Source: Achromobacter sp. MYb9
GTDB lineage: Bacteria; Pseudomonadota; Gammaproteobacteria; Burkholderiales; Burkholderiaceae_B
Reading direction: 5' to 3'
DNA: 64,000 nt
NCBI RefSeq assembly: GCF_002975275.1
Contig: NZ_PCOQ01000013.1
Location: 89,812-153,811, forward strand
Shown here piece after piece: positions 36,185 to 48,792 of this stretch. The number at the start of each line of letters is the position of its first letter. The stretch's first letter is position 1. The notes below the pieces were generated by a model. That model did no database searches. It had not been told where the DNA came from and was given only the letters and a program-made list of their open reading frames with translations. The position numbers and the translations under genes were made by a program.

Positions 36185-36895
36185 TCAGGCGAAGCCGACG
36201 ACGACGCGCCGGTTGGTGCGGCTTTTCTTTTCGATCTTGGTGACGGCGATGGCGCCGATCTCTGCCGTGTTGCGCACGTGCGTGCCGCCGCAGGGCTGGC
36301 GGTCCACGCCAGGGATGTCGATGATGCGGATCTTGGCGGTGCCGGCGGGCGGCGCCGCGCCCACGGTGCGGACCAGGTCGGGTTGCGCGGCCAGTTCTTC
36401 CGGCGTGATGCCGTTGACCGCGACGTCGAGGCTGCGGTTGATCAGCGCATTCAGGCGCTCCGTCAGGTCCGTTTTTTCCAGCGTGGATTCGGGCAGGTCG
36501 AAATCGATACGCGCGGAATCGGGCGAGATGCTGCACCCGGTGACCGGGGCGGGCACCAGCGAACCCAGCAAGTGCAGACAAGTGTGCAGGCGCATCAACC
36601 GGTGGCGGCGGGGCCAGTCGATGGCGACCGTGACGCGGTCGCCGACTTGCGGCGCCGTATCGCCGTCCAGCACATGCAGGATGCGCTGGCGGTCGTCGGC
36701 GTAGACGGTGTCGGCGAGCGTCAGGACGCGGCCGTCCGCGAGGGTCAGCGTGCCGCTATCGCCTGCCTGGCCGCCGCTGCGCGCGTAGCAGACGGTCTCG
36801 TCCAGTTCGATGCCCTCGGGATTGACGGCGATGACGGTGGCGTCGCATTGGCCCAGATAGGGTTCGTCGTCGAATCGTTTGCGGGTGGCGGACAT
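36185..36895 (-). CDS. Alanyl-tRNA editing protein (AlaX type)
   Basis: A stand-alone editing-domain protein of 236 residues that hydrolyses mischarged Ser- or Gly-tRNA(Ala). The zinc ligands are His104 and His108 in LHTCLH, and Cys202 and His206 in PCGGTH. The N-terminal part resembles the AlaRS editing-domain beta barrel, as in medium-length AlaX. It is followed by the terminator at 36121. The upstream glyoxalase-like gene ends 44 bases before its start on the same strand, suggesting a two-gene unit. Confidence 0.9.
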   Translation of the reverse strand: MSATRKRFDDEPYLGQCDATVIAVNPEGIELDETVCYARSGGQAGDSGTLTLADGRVLTLADTVYADDRQRILHVLDGDTAPQVGDRVTVAIDWPRRHRLMRLHTCLHLLGSLVPAPVTGCSISPDSARIDFDLPESTLEKTDLTERLNALINRSLDVAVNGITPEELAAQPDLVRTVGAAPPAGTAKIRIIDIPGVDRQPCGGTHVRNTAEIGAIAVTKIEKKSRTNRRVVVGFA

Positions 36896-36939
36896 GGGAG
36901 GTCTCCGTATTGGGGTGTCGTGTTGTTGTTGTGGGGAAT

Positions 36940-37617
36940 TCACGCCAGGGTCTTCAGGCCTTGAGGCGTCTCGATCAGCGCCCGCAGGCGGGGCGCCCCG
37001 GCGGACTGTTCCAGGTCGATCAGGGTATCGGCGCCCATCCAGGTCAGCCCCTGGCGCAGCAGGCCGGCTTCGGGATGGCTGCCGGTCAGGCGCACCAGCT
37101 TCAGCGGCTGGCGCGGCAGGCTGACGCCGGGGTAGGCGTCCACATCCCACTGGATCAGCGTGGGCAGCAGGCCGTCGCCCGCGGCATGGCCGGCTTCGCG
37201 CCAGACGGGCAGGCTGCCATCGTCCGGCACGGTCAAGCGCCAGCGCAGGTCGCCCCGCGTCATGGGAATCACGGGCGCGATGCGCTCGGGATGTTCGGCC
37301 TGCATGCGGGTCAGGTCCATGGGCGCGTCGACGCGCGCTGCCCAATGCGCCAGAAAGGGGCCTTGTTCGAGCCGTGCGCGGACATCGCCGTGGTCCAGGC
37401 CAAACCAGCGCGGACGCTCGGGAGGCGGCGCATCGGGATCGATGGCGATCACTTCCAGGTAGATGCCGTCCGCCAGGCCCAGCACGCGGTTGTGCGTGCC
37501 CATGCGCGGGTGCGCGCCGCCGCCTTGGGGCGCGACGCCCAAGAGGCCGGCGACAAATTCCGTGCCGCTGGCAAGGTCCGCCGCAGCGATGACGAGATGA
37601 TCGATGGATAGTTTCAT
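36940..37617 (-). CDS. VOC/glyoxalase-like domain protein
   Basis: The 225-residue product begins with LSIDHLVIAAADL and looks like the Glyoxalase_3/VOC fold: a metal-type His near the N-terminus, then YLEVIAIDP with a Glu that may be the second ligand. Function is unknown; such proteins are often annotated only by fold. The start at 37617 was chosen at the ATG before the conserved N-terminal strand. It is co-oriented with the AlaX gene. Confidence 0.78.
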   Translation of the reverse strand: MKLSIDHLVIAAADLASGTEFVAGLLGVAPQGGGAHPRMGTHNRVLGLADGIYLEVIAIDPDAPPPERPRWFGLDHGDVRARLEQGPFLAHWAARVDAPMDLTRMQAEHPERIAPVIPMTRGDLRWRLTVPDDGSLPVWREAGHAAGDGLLPTLIQWDVDAYPGVSLPRQPLKLVRLTGSHPEAGLLRQGLTWMGADTLIDLEQSAGAPRLRALIETPQGLKTLA

Positions 37618-37701
37618 GGTGCGCCTATGGTAGCGAATCCTGCGGGATTCGTACCCGTACACCGTGGCAGTGTGGGGCGGTACAGTGGCCGCACAGAAAA
37701 C

Positions 37702-37727
37702 AAAAAACCCGTCGCAAGCGACGGGTT
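37702..37727 (-). terminator. Intrinsic terminator after secF
   Basis: On the minus strand an AACCCGTCG/CGACGGGTT stem with a four-base loop is followed by TTTTTTG. It lies 22 bases beyond the secF stop codon and ends the yajC-secD-secF unit. Confidence 0.9.
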
Positions 37728-37748
37728 GTGTTTGTAGCGGCAGGCGGA

Positions 37749-38684
37749 TCAGGCGACTTCGCCTTCTTCGCCGTCTTTCTTGACCGGCTTGATCAGGTCT
37801 TCGCGCTTCACGCCCAGCCACATGGCCAGCGCGGCGGCAACGAACACCGACGAATAGATGCCGAACCAGATGCCGATGGTCAGGGCCATGGCGAAGTAGT
37901 GCAGGGTGGGGCCGCCGAAGAACAGCATGGCCAGCACCATCATCTGCGTCGAACCGTGAGTGATGATGGTTCGCGAGATGGTCTGGGTGATGGCGCTGTT
38001 GATGACTTCCTGAACGTCCGCCTTGCGGTACTTACGGAAGTTCTCGCGGATCCGGTCCATGATGACCACGGATTCGTTCACCGAGTAGCCCAGCACGGCC
38101 AGCACGCCCGCCAGCACCGACAGCGAGAATTCCCACTGGAAGAAGGCGAAGAAGCCCAGGATGATCACCACGTCGTGCAGGTTGGCGATCACGCCGGCGA
38201 CGGCGAACTTCCATTCGAAGCGGAAGCCCAGGTAGACCATGATGCCGATGACCACAACCAACAGGGCCATCAGGCCGTTGTGCAGGAGTTCTTGGCCCAC
38301 CTGCGGCCCGACGAATTCCACGCGGCGCAATTCGACGCCCGAGTCGGCGGCCTTGAGCGCGGCCATGACGGTTTCGCTCTGGGTCGCGGACGTTTGGCCT
38401 TCTTGCAGCGGCAACCGGATCATTACGTCGTGCGAGGTGCCAAAGTTCTGCACCTGGAAGTCGGTGTAGCCCAGTTTGGATACCACGCCGCGCACGTTTT
38501 CAAGCTGCGCCGTCTGGGCGTAGTTGACTTCCATGACCGTGCCGCCGGTGAACTCGATCGACAGGTGGAAGCCGCGGGTGGCGATGAAGAAGACCGCCAG
38601 GATGAACGTGACGAGACTGATGATGTTCAGCACCAACGCGTGGCGCATGAACGGGATAGTGCGGTGAATCCGGAAAAATTCCAT
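37749..38684 (-). CDS. secF: Protein translocase subunit SecF
   Basis: SecF works with SecD and YajC to use proton motive force for late steps of Sec export. The 311-residue protein has six helices, the periplasmic P1-type segment after helix 1 and the conserved GYSVNESVVIMDRIREN and INSAITQTISRTIITHG motifs. It follows secD by 54 bases and ends before an intrinsic terminator. The Lys/Glu-rich tail is typical. Confidence 0.96.
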   Translation of the reverse strand: MEFFRIHRTIPFMRHALVLNIISLVTFILAVFFIATRGFHLSIEFTGGTVMEVNYAQTAQLENVRGVVSKLGYTDFQVQNFGTSHDVMIRLPLQEGQTSATQSETVMAALKAADSGVELRRVEFVGPQVGQELLHNGLMALLVVVIGIMVYLGFRFEWKFAVAGVIANLHDVVIILGFFAFFQWEFSLSVLAGVLAVLGYSVNESVVIMDRIRENFRKYRKADVQEVINSAITQTISRTIITHGSTQMMVLAMLFFGGPTLHYFAMALTIGIWFGIYSSVFVAAALAMWLGVKREDLIKPVKKDGEEGEVA

Positions 38685-38738
38685 TTTTCGCCTTCGGTTC
38701 TTTGCTGTGGCGAACGGCTCGCGCCGCCCGCCTTATGT

Positions 38739-40619
38739 TCAGTTTGCCTTCGGTTTCCAGATTTCGCCGATGGAGATCGTGGTGAGCTTCTTCTTGCGGC
38801 CGTAGTACAGATTTGCCAGGGCGCGCACGCCGACCACCGACGAGAACATCGAGGTCAGGATGCCCAGGCAGTGCACCACCGCGAAGCCCCGGATCGGGCC
38901 CGAACCGAAGGCCAGCAGCGCCAGACCGACGATGAGCGTGGTGAGGTTCGAGTCAAGAATCGTGCCCCAGGCGCGTTCGAACCCCTGGTGGATCGCCTGT
39001 TGCGGCGTGGCGCCCGCCCGCAGCTCTTCCCGTATCCGTTCGTTGATCAGCACGTTCGAGTCAATGGCCATGCCAAGTGTCAGCGCGATAGCGGCGATGC
39101 CTGGCAGGGTGAGCGTGGCTTGCAGCATGGACAACAGCGCCAGCAGCAGCAGCACGTTCAGGGTCAGGCCGACCGTGGAGAACACGCCGAACAGGTGGTA
39201 GTACAGGATGATGAAGACGGCGATGGCCAGGAAACCGTACAGCGTCGAATGGAAGCCCTTCGAGATGTTGTCGGCGCCCAGGCTCGGGCCAATGGTGCGT
39301 TCTTCGATGATGGACATCGGCGCGGCCAGCGCGCCGGCGCGCAGCAGCAGCGCGGTGTCGGCGGCTTCTTCCGAGCTCATGCTGCCCGAGATCTGCACCT
39401 GGCCGCCCGCGATTTCGCTGCGGATGACCGGCGCCGTGACCACTTCGCCCTTGCCGTTTTCGAACAGCAGGATGGCCATGCGCTTGCCGATGTTGTCGCG
39501 GGTGACGTCGCGGAAGATGCGGGCGCCCTTGGAGTCCAGCGTCAGGTGGACGGCGGCCTGCTGGGTCTGCGAATCGCGGCCCGGCTGGGCATCTTGCAGG
39601 TTCTCACCCGTCAGGACGACCTGGCGGCGGACCAGGATCGGGCGGCCGTCGCGGTCGTTGTAGCGTTCCAGCCCGAAGGGAACGGTGCCGCCCAGCAACG
39701 CGGCTTGCGCGGTGGGGGTGTCGTCGACCATGCGGATTTCCAGCGTGGCGGTGCGGCCGAGCAGTTCCTTGGCCTTGGCCACGTCTTGCACGCCGGGCAA
39801 CTGCACCACGATGCGGTCCGAACCTTGCTGCTGGATGACCGGTTCGGCCACGCCCAGCTCGTTGATCCGGTTATGCAGGGTGTTGATGTTCTGCTTCAGG
39901 GCGGAATCCTGCACGCGCTGGACGGCGGCCGGATTCAGCGCGCCCAGCAGCAGTTGCTTGCCGCTTTCTTCGCGCTCGGTGAATTCCAGGTCGGGCAGGC
40001 GGGTGCGCAGGGTGGCGATGGCGCGGTCGCGGTCGTCCGTGTTGGCGAAGGTGGCGGCAATGCCCATGCCCGACCGTTCGACGCCGGCCACGTTGACCTT
40101 CTGGTCGCGCAGCACCGAGCGCACGTCGGCGGCCAGCGAGTCGTAGCGGGCGGTCAAGGCGCCCTGCATGTCGACTTGCAGCAGGAAGTGCACGCCGCCG
40201 CGCAAGTCCAGGCCCAGGTACATGGGCTTGGGGGCGAACCAGCCCATCGCGCGCATCCAGGCGGGCGATGCGGGCAGCAGGTTCAGCGCCACGGTGTAGT
40301 GGGGATCGCCGGCGACGGTATTGAGGGATTTGTCGATCAGGTCGCGTGCCTGCAATTGCAGGTCGGTCGACGTGAAGCGGGCGCGCACGGTGCCGAGCGT
40401 GCCATTCGTTTCGAAGAAGACCCCTTCGTTGGGGATCTTGGCGTCCGTCAGGATCTGTTCGACCCGGCTCAGCATGGCCGGATCCACCTTGATGGTGGCC
40501 TTGGCGCTGGAAACCTGGACGGCAGGCGATTCGCCGTAGAAATTGGGAAGCGTGTACAGCAGGCCAATGATGACCGCGATCAGGACCGTAATGTACTTCC
40601 AGAGGGGATAGCGGTTCAT
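38739..40619 (-). CDS. secD: Protein translocase subunit SecD
   Basis: A 626-residue RND-type translocase subunit. The first helix (about residues 9-28) is followed by the large periplasmic P1 domain with LGLDLRGGVHFLLQVD, and a C-terminal six-helix block with LTLGMAIDSNVLINERIREE. It forms the SecDF complex with SecF. It lies between yajC and secF, the usual order. Confidence 0.97.
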   Translation of the reverse strand: MNRYPLWKYITVLIAVIIGLLYTLPNFYGESPAVQVSSAKATIKVDPAMLSRVEQILTDAKIPNEGVFFETNGTLGTVRARFTSTDLQLQARDLIDKSLNTVAGDPHYTVALNLLPASPAWMRAMGWFAPKPMYLGLDLRGGVHFLLQVDMQGALTARYDSLAADVRSVLRDQKVNVAGVERSGMGIAATFANTDDRDRAIATLRTRLPDLEFTEREESGKQLLLGALNPAAVQRVQDSALKQNINTLHNRINELGVAEPVIQQQGSDRIVVQLPGVQDVAKAKELLGRTATLEIRMVDDTPTAQAALLGGTVPFGLERYNDRDGRPILVRRQVVLTGENLQDAQPGRDSQTQQAAVHLTLDSKGARIFRDVTRDNIGKRMAILLFENGKGEVVTAPVIRSEIAGGQVQISGSMSSEEAADTALLLRAGALAAPMSIIEERTIGPSLGADNISKGFHSTLYGFLAIAVFIILYYHLFGVFSTVGLTLNVLLLLALLSMLQATLTLPGIAAIALTLGMAIDSNVLINERIREELRAGATPQQAIHQGFERAWGTILDSNLTTLIVGLALLAFGSGPIRGFAVVHCLGILTSMFSSVVGVRALANLYYGRKKKLTTISIGEIWKPKAN

Positions 40620-40728
40620 TGCCGGCTACTTCATGTAAGAGTGATGAAAGGGCCGCCCGAGCGGCAAGCGCAGCGGGCGGCGGCAGGCGCCATCGGACAA
40701 AAGAGCCCGACGGGGCTCTATGGGACGC

Positions 40729-41073
40729 TTACAGGGCCTTGATGGTTCCCTTGGGCAGAACCGTCGACACCGACGATTTCTGCATGATCACTTCAACCGG
40801 CTTGTCGGCCAGCTCGGAGACTTCAACGGTCACGTAGCTGTCGTTGACCTTGGTGACCTTGCCAAGCATGCCGCCGGCGGTAACCACTTCGTCGCCCTTG
40901 GCCAGGGCGGCGATCAGGTTACGGTGCTCTTTTTGGCGCTTCATCTGGGGACGGATCATCAGGAAGTAGAGGATCACGAACATCAGGACGATGGGCAGCA
41001 TGCCCATCAGCGCATTGCCTTCAGGGGCGGCGGCTTGGGCCACGACGAGGCTGGCGGTATCGATAACGGACAT
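40729..41073 (-). CDS. yajC: Preprotein translocase subunit YajC
   Basis: A 114-residue single-helix membrane protein associated with SecDF. The hydrophobic helix lies at about residues 22-40 (PIVLMFVILYFLMI), followed by the basic segment RPQMKRQKEH and the family motif GDEVVTAGGMLGKV. It leads the yajC-secD-secF unit, with 248 bases to the 3' end of tgt. I see no clear terminator in that gap, so read-through from tgt is possible. Confidence 0.95.
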   Translation of the reverse strand: MSVIDTASLVVAQAAAPEGNALMGMLPIVLMFVILYFLMIRPQMKRQKEHRNLIAALAKGDEVVTAGGMLGKVTKVNDSYVTVEVSELADKPVEVIMQKSSVSTVLPKGTIKAL

Positions 41074-41321
41074 TGAATTCTCCTGCGTTTAAGTCTGTTT
41101 GGGTTGTATGTTGCTACGGCTGACAATGCCCGGGTTTTCTGTGTAACAGTGGGTCAGCGTCAAACCTCTTAGCTGTGTTGTTATGCGCCCATCCCCGCGC
41201 GAGCCATGGATAGGGCAAGCCGACTATTGTATCTATCTTATTGCCGGCCTTTCACTGGGGGGGATCCCAATCTATGGGGGCGAACTCCCAATAGAAAAGA
41301 CCCCCGGGGAAAAAGACCGGT

Positions 41322-43513
<2,192 letters not shown>

Positions 43514-43727
43514 GCGGGTATCTGTCTGTCAGAGGGGGGCGGCCCGGCGAAAACCGGGGGGCCGCGCCGGCCGGGCTGGCTCGGGGCAACCCAATATTGT
43601 AAAGGGGACCGCTAATAGGGGCGGAACCGTGGCGAAACGCCGCTTCCCGCCGTATAACTGCGTTCTACGCCGTAGCAGATCGGCGCAATGCAAAAAACGA
43701 TATCCGCGTACCGAAGGAGACAACCGC

Positions 43728-44882
43728 ATGACCCCTTGTCGCACCCTGATGGCCGCCGCCGTGGCGGCCTTGCTGGCTACGGGCGCCGCGCCCGCGCTGG
43801 CGCAAGTGAAGATCGGCGCCACCCTGTCCACGACCGGCCCGCAAGCGTCGCTGGGCATCCCGGAGCGCAACACCATCAGCCTGCTGCCCACCGAGATCGG
43901 CGGCATGAAGGTCGAGTACATCGTGCTGGACGACGCGTCGGATACCACCCGGGCCGTCAGTAATTCCCATAAGCTGATTTCCGAGAACAAGGTCGACCTG
44001 ATCGTCGGGTCCACCACCACGCCGAACACGATGGCCATGCTGGACACCGTGGCGACCGGCGCCACGCCGGTCATCACGCTGGCTTCGTCGGCCCGCCTGA
44101 TCGAACCGGTGGATGACAAGCGGCGCTGGGTGTTCAAGACACCGCATTCGGATTCGCTGATGGCCGAAGGCATTGCCCGCCATGCCGCCGCCAATGGCGT
44201 GAAAAAACTGGGCTTCGTCGGCTTCAACAACGCCCTGGGCGAGACGTTCTGGGTGGAAATCGAGAAAGCCGCCAAGAAGCACGGCATCGAGGTCGTCGGG
44301 AAAGAGAGCTTCGCGCCAACCGATACGTCCGCCGTCGCCCAGACCCTGAAGCTGATCGGCGCGGCGCCCGACGCCGTCGTGGTCGGCGCATCCGGCACGC
44401 CGGCCGCCATGCCGGCCCGCGCCCTGCGTGAACGGGGCTTCAAGGGCAAGATCTATTTCAACCACGGGGTGGCGAACAACGACTTCCTGCGGGTGTGCGG
44501 CGCGGCGTGCGAGGGCGCGTGGGTGCCGGTGGGACCGGTGATGGTGGCCGACCTGCTGCCAGACACCCATCCCGTCAAAGCCACGGCGCAAGCTTTCGCG
44601 AAGCAGTACGAGGCCGCCAACGGCGCGGGCAGCGTGTCCTTGTTCGCCGCCTATACCTGGGACGTGGGGCTGCTACTGCAGCAGGCGATCCCCGTCGCCC
44701 TGAAAGCGGCCAAGCCCGGCACGCCCGAGTTCCGGGCGGCGTTGCGCGATGCGCTGGAAAGCGTCAAGAACCTGCCGACGGCGACCGGCGTGGTCAGCAT
44801 GAGCCCCACCGACCACAACGGGCTGGACGAGCGGGCGCTGGTGATGGCAACGGTGGCGTCCGGCAAGTGGCGGCTGCAGTAA
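43728..44882 (+). CDS. ABC transporter substrate-binding protein (LivJ/branched-chain amino acid type)
   Basis: A 384-residue periplasmic protein with a Sec signal peptide (core at about residues 6-20, cleavage after ALA) and a Peripla_BP_6 fold with the typical IGATLSTTGPQASLGIPERN start. The ATG follows AAGGAGA by eight bases. It stands alone: no permease or ATPase lies nearby, so it must use a transporter encoded elsewhere. The ligand may be an amino acid or an aromatic acid; orphan binding proteins of this type are abundant in Bordetella-group genomes. Confidence 0.88.
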   Translation: MTPCRTLMAAAVAALLATGAAPALAQVKIGATLSTTGPQASLGIPERNTISLLPTEIGGMKVEYIVLDDASDTTRAVSNSHKLISENKVDLIVGSTTTPNTMAMLDTVATGATPVITLASSARLIEPVDDKRRWVFKTPHSDSLMAEGIARHAAANGVKKLGFVGFNNALGETFWVEIEKAAKKHGIEVVGKESFAPTDTSAVAQTLKLIGAAPDAVVVGASGTPAAMPARALRERGFKGKIYFNHGVANNDFLRVCGAACEGAWVPVGPVMVADLLPDTHPVKATAQAFAKQYEAANGAGSVSLFAAYTWDVGLLLQQAIPVALKAAKPGTPEFRAALRDALESVKNLPTATGVVSMSPTDHNGLDERALVMATVASGKWRLQ

Positions 44883-44973
44883 AGTGCGCGGCGGGCGGGT
44901 CGCTCCCGCCCGTAACCGTCCCAGGTTTTGTATGCTCTCGGTTTTGCAGGACTAGCAACCGGGTGGACGCAGC

Positions 44974-46422
44974 ATGACGGGACAAGCGAGAAAGCGGGTG
45001 GGCGGGCCGAGGCAATGGCTGGCCGGCGGATTGCTGACCCTGTTGGCCAGCGCCGCTTGCGCGCAGGTCCAGGGTCTGCCGCCCAATGTGGTGAATGCCT
45101 GGAAGGCCAGCAAACTGCCCGATAGTTCGCTGTCGCTGGTGGTGCAGGAGCTGGGCGGGCAGCGCATGGTGGCATTGAACGCCAAGGAAGCCCGCAACCC
45201 GGCATCGGTGATGAAGCTGGTCACGACCTGGGCCGCGCTGTCCGAATTGGGGCCGAACTACGTTTGGCGCACCGAATTCATGACGGCGCCGGGCGCCAGG
45301 CCGGACGCCAAGGGCGTGCTGGCCGGCCCGCTCTACCTGCGGGCGGGCGGCGACCCCCAATTCCTGATGCAGGACTTGTGGGCCCTGCTGCGCGAATTGC
45401 GTTTGCGCGGGGTCAAGCAGATCAATGACCTGGTCATCGACCGCAGCATCTTCGGCCAGGTCGCCACCGACCCCGGCGCGTTCGACGGCGCGCCCGACAG
45501 GGCTTACAACGCCAGCCCCGATGCCTTGATGGTGGGGTTCGGCGCGCAGCGCCTGTTGTTCACGCCGGACGCTGCCGCCCATAAATGGGTGCCGCTGATC
45601 GATCCGCCGCTGCCCGGCCTGAAGATCGAAGGCAATGTGGAATGGAGCGACATCCGTTGCCCGGGCCCCCCGGTGGTGACGACCGAACCGCTGATCACCC
45701 AGCAGGGGGTGACGATCCGCGTGGGCGGCAAGGTGGCGGGGTCTTGTGGCGAATTCAGCCTGTACCGCCTGGCCCTGTCGCAGCCCGACTTCGCCACTGA
45801 AATTTTCCGCATGCTCTGGAAAGAGCTGGGCGGCACGTTCAAGGGGCAGGTGCGGTCCGGCATGGTGCCGGCGGACGCGGTGGTGCTGGCGTCGCACGAA
45901 TCCCCGACCTTGGCCGAGGTGATCCGCCAGATCAACAAGCGCAGCAACAACGTCATGGCGCGCACGTTGCTATTGACGCTGGGCGCGGAAAAGGGCCGCC
46001 GGCCCGCCACCGTGACCAGTAGCGAAGCCGTGGCCAAGGGGCTGCTGTCCAAGCAGGGGCTGGATATGCCCGAGCTGGTCATCGACAACGGCGCCGGCTT
46101 GTCGCGCGATGCCCGGGTGTCGGCCGACAGCCTGGCGTCGATGCTGACGGTGGCCTGGAATTCGCCGGTCATGCCGGAGTACATTTCATCCTTCGCGATC
46201 GCCGGGGTGGACGGCACCGTGCGCCGCCGCCTGAAGGGCGACGGCACGCTGGGCATGGCCCACCTGAAGACCGGATCGTTGCGCGACGTGCGTTCGATCG
46301 CCGGTTACGTGTTGGGCGCCAGCGGCAAGCGCTATGTGGTGGTCAGCATCGTCAACCACGAGCAAGCGGGTGCCGTCCGCGCTTTCGACGACGCGCTTAT
46401 CGCCTGGCTGGCAGAACAATAG
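44974..46422 (+). CDS. dacB: D-alanyl-D-alanine carboxypeptidase/endopeptidase (PBP4 family)
   Basis: A 482-residue serine peptidase trimming or cleaving peptidoglycan cross-links in the periplasm. It has a signal peptide (cleavage near residue 30), the SxxK motif with Ser78 and Lys81 in PASVMK, the SxN motif in KRSNNVM and the KTG triad in HLKTGS, with the large insert between the first two motifs that marks class C PBP4. It is monocistronic and followed by a hairpin region before upp. Confidence 0.95.
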   Translation: MTGQARKRVGGPRQWLAGGLLTLLASAACAQVQGLPPNVVNAWKASKLPDSSLSLVVQELGGQRMVALNAKEARNPASVMKLVTTWAALSELGPNYVWRTEFMTAPGARPDAKGVLAGPLYLRAGGDPQFLMQDLWALLRELRLRGVKQINDLVIDRSIFGQVATDPGAFDGAPDRAYNASPDALMVGFGAQRLLFTPDAAAHKWVPLIDPPLPGLKIEGNVEWSDIRCPGPPVVTTEPLITQQGVTIRVGGKVAGSCGEFSLYRLALSQPDFATEIFRMLWKELGGTFKGQVRSGMVPADAVVLASHESPTLAEVIRQINKRSNNVMARTLLLTLGAEKGRRPATVTSSEAVAKGLLSKQGLDMPELVIDNGAGLSRDARVSADSLASMLTVAWNSPVMPEYISSFAIAGVDGTVRRRLKGDGTLGMAHLKTGSLRDVRSIAGYVLGASGKRYVVVSIVNHEQAGAVRAFDDALIAWLAEQ

Positions 46423-46469
46423 GCCAATTTCCTTCTAAACCGATTACGATCCTCGGGTGTGCCCCACGC

Positions 46470-46491
46470 GCGCAACGCGAGTGCGTTGCGC
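46470..46491. repeat. Stem-loop between dacB and upp
   Basis: A perfect 9-bp GC-rich stem (GCGCAACGC/GCGTTGCGC, loop GAGT) lies in the 129-base gap, 48 bases after the dacB stop and 61 before the upp start. No T tract follows. It could be a 3' processing or pausing structure, or part of the upp leader. Confidence 0.45.
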
Positions 46492-46551
46492 CGTTCCGGT
46501 CACGCCTGAGGCGAAAAACCCGTCTTTTCAATATTCTGGAGTGTTACGCAC

Positions 46552-47190
46552 ATGCCTGTGCACGAAATCCGCCATCCGTTGATCCGCCATAAGCTCGGGA
46601 TCATGCGTCGCGCCGACCTCAGCACCAAGAGCTTCCGAGAGTTGTCGCAGGAAGTGGGTGCGCTGCTGACTTATGAGGCCTCCAAGGACCTGCCGCTGGC
46701 GCCGGCCACCGTGCAGGGCTGGTGTGGCGAGGTCCAGGTCGAGAAGATCGCCGGCAAGAAAGTCACCGTGGTGCCCATCCTCCGTGCCGGCATCGGCATG
46801 CTGGACGGCGTGCTCAGCCTGATTCCGGGCGCCAAGGTCAGCGTGGTGGGCGTGGCCCGCAACGAAGAGACGCTGGAAGCGCATACGTATCTGGAGCGTC
46901 TGGTGGGTGAACTGGACCAGCGCCTGGCGCTGATCGTCGACCCGATGTTGGCCACGGGCGGTTCGATGGTTGCCGCCATAGACCTGCTCAAGCGCGCCGG
47001 TTGCAAGGAAATCCGCGCGCTGGTGCTGGTGGCCGCGCCCGTCGGCATCGATGCCGTGCTGGCCAAGCACCCGGATGTGCATATCTACACGGCCTCCATC
47101 GATGACGGCCTGAACGAGCACGGCTACATCATGCCGGGCCTGGGCGACGCGGGCGACCGGATCTTCGGCACCACGCAGAAAACGGAATAA
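46552..47190 (+). CDS. upp: Uracil phosphoribosyltransferase Upp
   Basis: Upp makes UMP from uracil and PRPP in pyrimidine salvage. The 212-residue protein shows the PRPP-binding segment [11 protein letters not shown], the early [14 protein letters not shown] and the C-terminal uracil-binding PGLGDAGDR. The ATG follows GGAG within 10 bases. No uracil permease gene is adjacent. Confidence 0.96.
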   Translation: MPVHEIRHPLIRHKLGIMRRADLSTKSFRELSQEVGALLTYEASKDLPLAPATVQGWCGEVQVEKIAGKKVTVVPILRAGIGMLDGVLSLIPGAKVSVVGVARNEETLEAHTYLERLVGELDQRLALIVDPMLATGGSMVAAIDLLKRAGCKEIRALVLVAAPVGIDAVLAKHPDVHIYTASIDDGLNEHGYIMPGLGDAGDRIFGTTQKTE

Positions 47191-47267
47191 CGCCTATCGG
47201 GGCGATGGGTTGCGCGCAGGGCGGGGCAGGCACCAAGCCGTCAAGCGCGCGTAACCCGCGTAACCCT

Positions 47268-48683
47268 TCAGGCCGCCAGTTGCTGCGCGCGGCCGTCGGT
47301 GTGTTGGCCAAACCACTGCAACTTCGGCGCCAGCCCGGCCACTTCGCCCACGATCAGCAGGGCAGGCGATTGAATGCCGTGCGTGGCGGCCAGGCGCGGC
47401 AGATCTTCCAGCGTGCCCGACACCACGCGCTGTTCGGGCCGGCTGCCGTTCTCGATCAGCGCGAAGGGCGTTTGGGCAGACCGGCCGTGATGCAGCAGGC
47501 GCCGGGTCAGCAGGTCAAGTTGGCCCACCCCCATGTAGAACGCCAGCGTCTGCCGCTCGCGCGCCAGCGCGGGCCAGTCCAGGTTGTCTTCATCCTCGCG
47601 GCAATGCGCCGTGATCAGCCGCACCGACTGCGCGTGTTCGCGATGCGTCAGCGGGATGCCGGCGTAGGCCGCACAGGCCAGCGCGGCCGTGATGCCAGGC
47701 ACCACTTCATAGCGCACGCCATGCGCGCGCAGATATTCCAGTTCTTCGCCACCTCGTCCGAAAATGAACGCATCGCCCCCTTTCAGGCGAACCACGCGGC
47801 GGCCCGCCCGCGCGTGCTCGACGAGCAGCGCGTGGATGCGCACCTGGGTGGCGTGGTGGTTTTCGCCGGGCAGCTTGCCCACCGGCACGCGGTCGGCGTC
47901 GCGGCGCGCCAGCGACATGACGTCGTCGCTGACCAGCCGGTCATAGAGAATCACGTCGGCTTCGTTCAAGGCGCGCAGCGCCTTCAACGTCAGCAGGCCG
48001 GGGTCGCCGGGGCCTGCCCCCACCAGCACCACGCTGCCCTCGGCGGGCTGAAGCGGCGCGGCCAGCGCGTCGGCCAACGCCGCTTCAGCCTGCGCGGGCT
48101 GTTGCTGGCGCAGGAAGCCCGCCACAGGACCATCCAGCAGCCAGTCGTAGAAACGGCGGCGTGCGCCCAGGTCAGGATGACTGGCCCGTATGCGCTTGCG
48201 GTAGGTAGCGGCCAGCCCGGCCAGCTGGCCTAAGGTGTGGTCGAACAGGGATTCAATGCGTTCGCGGATGCGGCGCGCCAGCACTGGCGCCACGCCGGAA
48301 GACGAAATGGCCACGATGACGGGCGACCGGTCCACGATGGACGGCACCTGGAACGATGACAATTCCGGGTCGTCCACGACATTCGTGAAGATGCGGCGAG
48401 CGCCGGCGGCGTCGGATACCGCGGCGTTGGCCGCGCGGTCGTCGGTGGCGGCGACCACAAGCCAGACCTCATCCAGCCAGGCGGGATCAAATCGGCCTTC
48501 CAGATGGCGGATACGGCCCTGGGCGGCCAGCGCGGCCAGAGCCGGTGTCAGTGCCGGTGCGCCCACGACGACGTCGGCCGTGGCTTCCAGCAGGGCCAGC
48601 GTCTTGCGCTCGGCGACCGCGCCACCGCCCACTACTAGCACCAGCCGGCCTTTCAGGTCGGCGAAAATCGGGAAAAGCTTCAT
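47268..48683 (-). CDS. cysG: Siroheme synthase CysG (multifunctional)
   Basis: The 471-residue protein combines precorrin-2 dehydrogenase/ferrochelatase (residues about 1-210, NAD site [11 protein letters not shown]) with uroporphyrinogen III methyltransferase (about 215-460, SAM site [16 protein letters not shown] and the FGRGGEE segment). Siroheme serves sulfite and nitrite reductases. It lies next to the nitrate genes on the opposite strand, 109 bases from nasT on the same strand. The ATG at 48683 was chosen over a TTG one codon earlier. Confidence 0.95.
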   Translation of the reverse strand: MKLFPIFADLKGRLVLVVGGGAVAERKTLALLEATADVVVGAPALTPALAALAAQGRIRHLEGRFDPAWLDEVWLVVAATDDRAANAAVSDAAGARRIFTNVVDDPELSSFQVPSIVDRSPVIVAISSSGVAPVLARRIRERIESLFDHTLGQLAGLAATYRKRIRASHPDLGARRRFYDWLLDGPVAGFLRQQQPAQAEAALADALAAPLQPAEGSVVLVGAGPGDPGLLTLKALRALNEADVILYDRLVSDDVMSLARRDADRVPVGKLPGENHHATQVRIHALLVEHARAGRRVVRLKGGDAFIFGRGGEELEYLRAHGVRYEVVPGITAALACAAYAGIPLTHREHAQSVRLITAHCREDEDNLDWPALARERQTLAFYMGVGQLDLLTRRLLHHGRSAQTPFALIENGSRPEQRVVSGTLEDLPRLAATHGIQSPALLIVGEVAGLAPKLQWFGQHTDGRAQQLAA

Positions 48684-48792
48684 CAAATGCCCGCTCCGGG
48701 CGTACCCGGTGAAATATCAACTGATCATAGGGAGCGGGTTTCGTCCCCACAACTTTTGATTTCTTGAATCCATATAGCTAAAAGTCATGTGG

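Noticed and set aside
37728..40742. A 1004-codon open frame antisense to secF and secD
   Set aside because: It runs through two unmistakable sec genes and the gap between them, with a His/Gly/Gln-rich composition typical of a shadow frame.
41074..41321. Possible terminator or riboswitch between tgt and yajC
   Set aside because: Several G and C runs occur near 41260-41310, but no stable stem followed by T was found and no known riboswitch core is visible.
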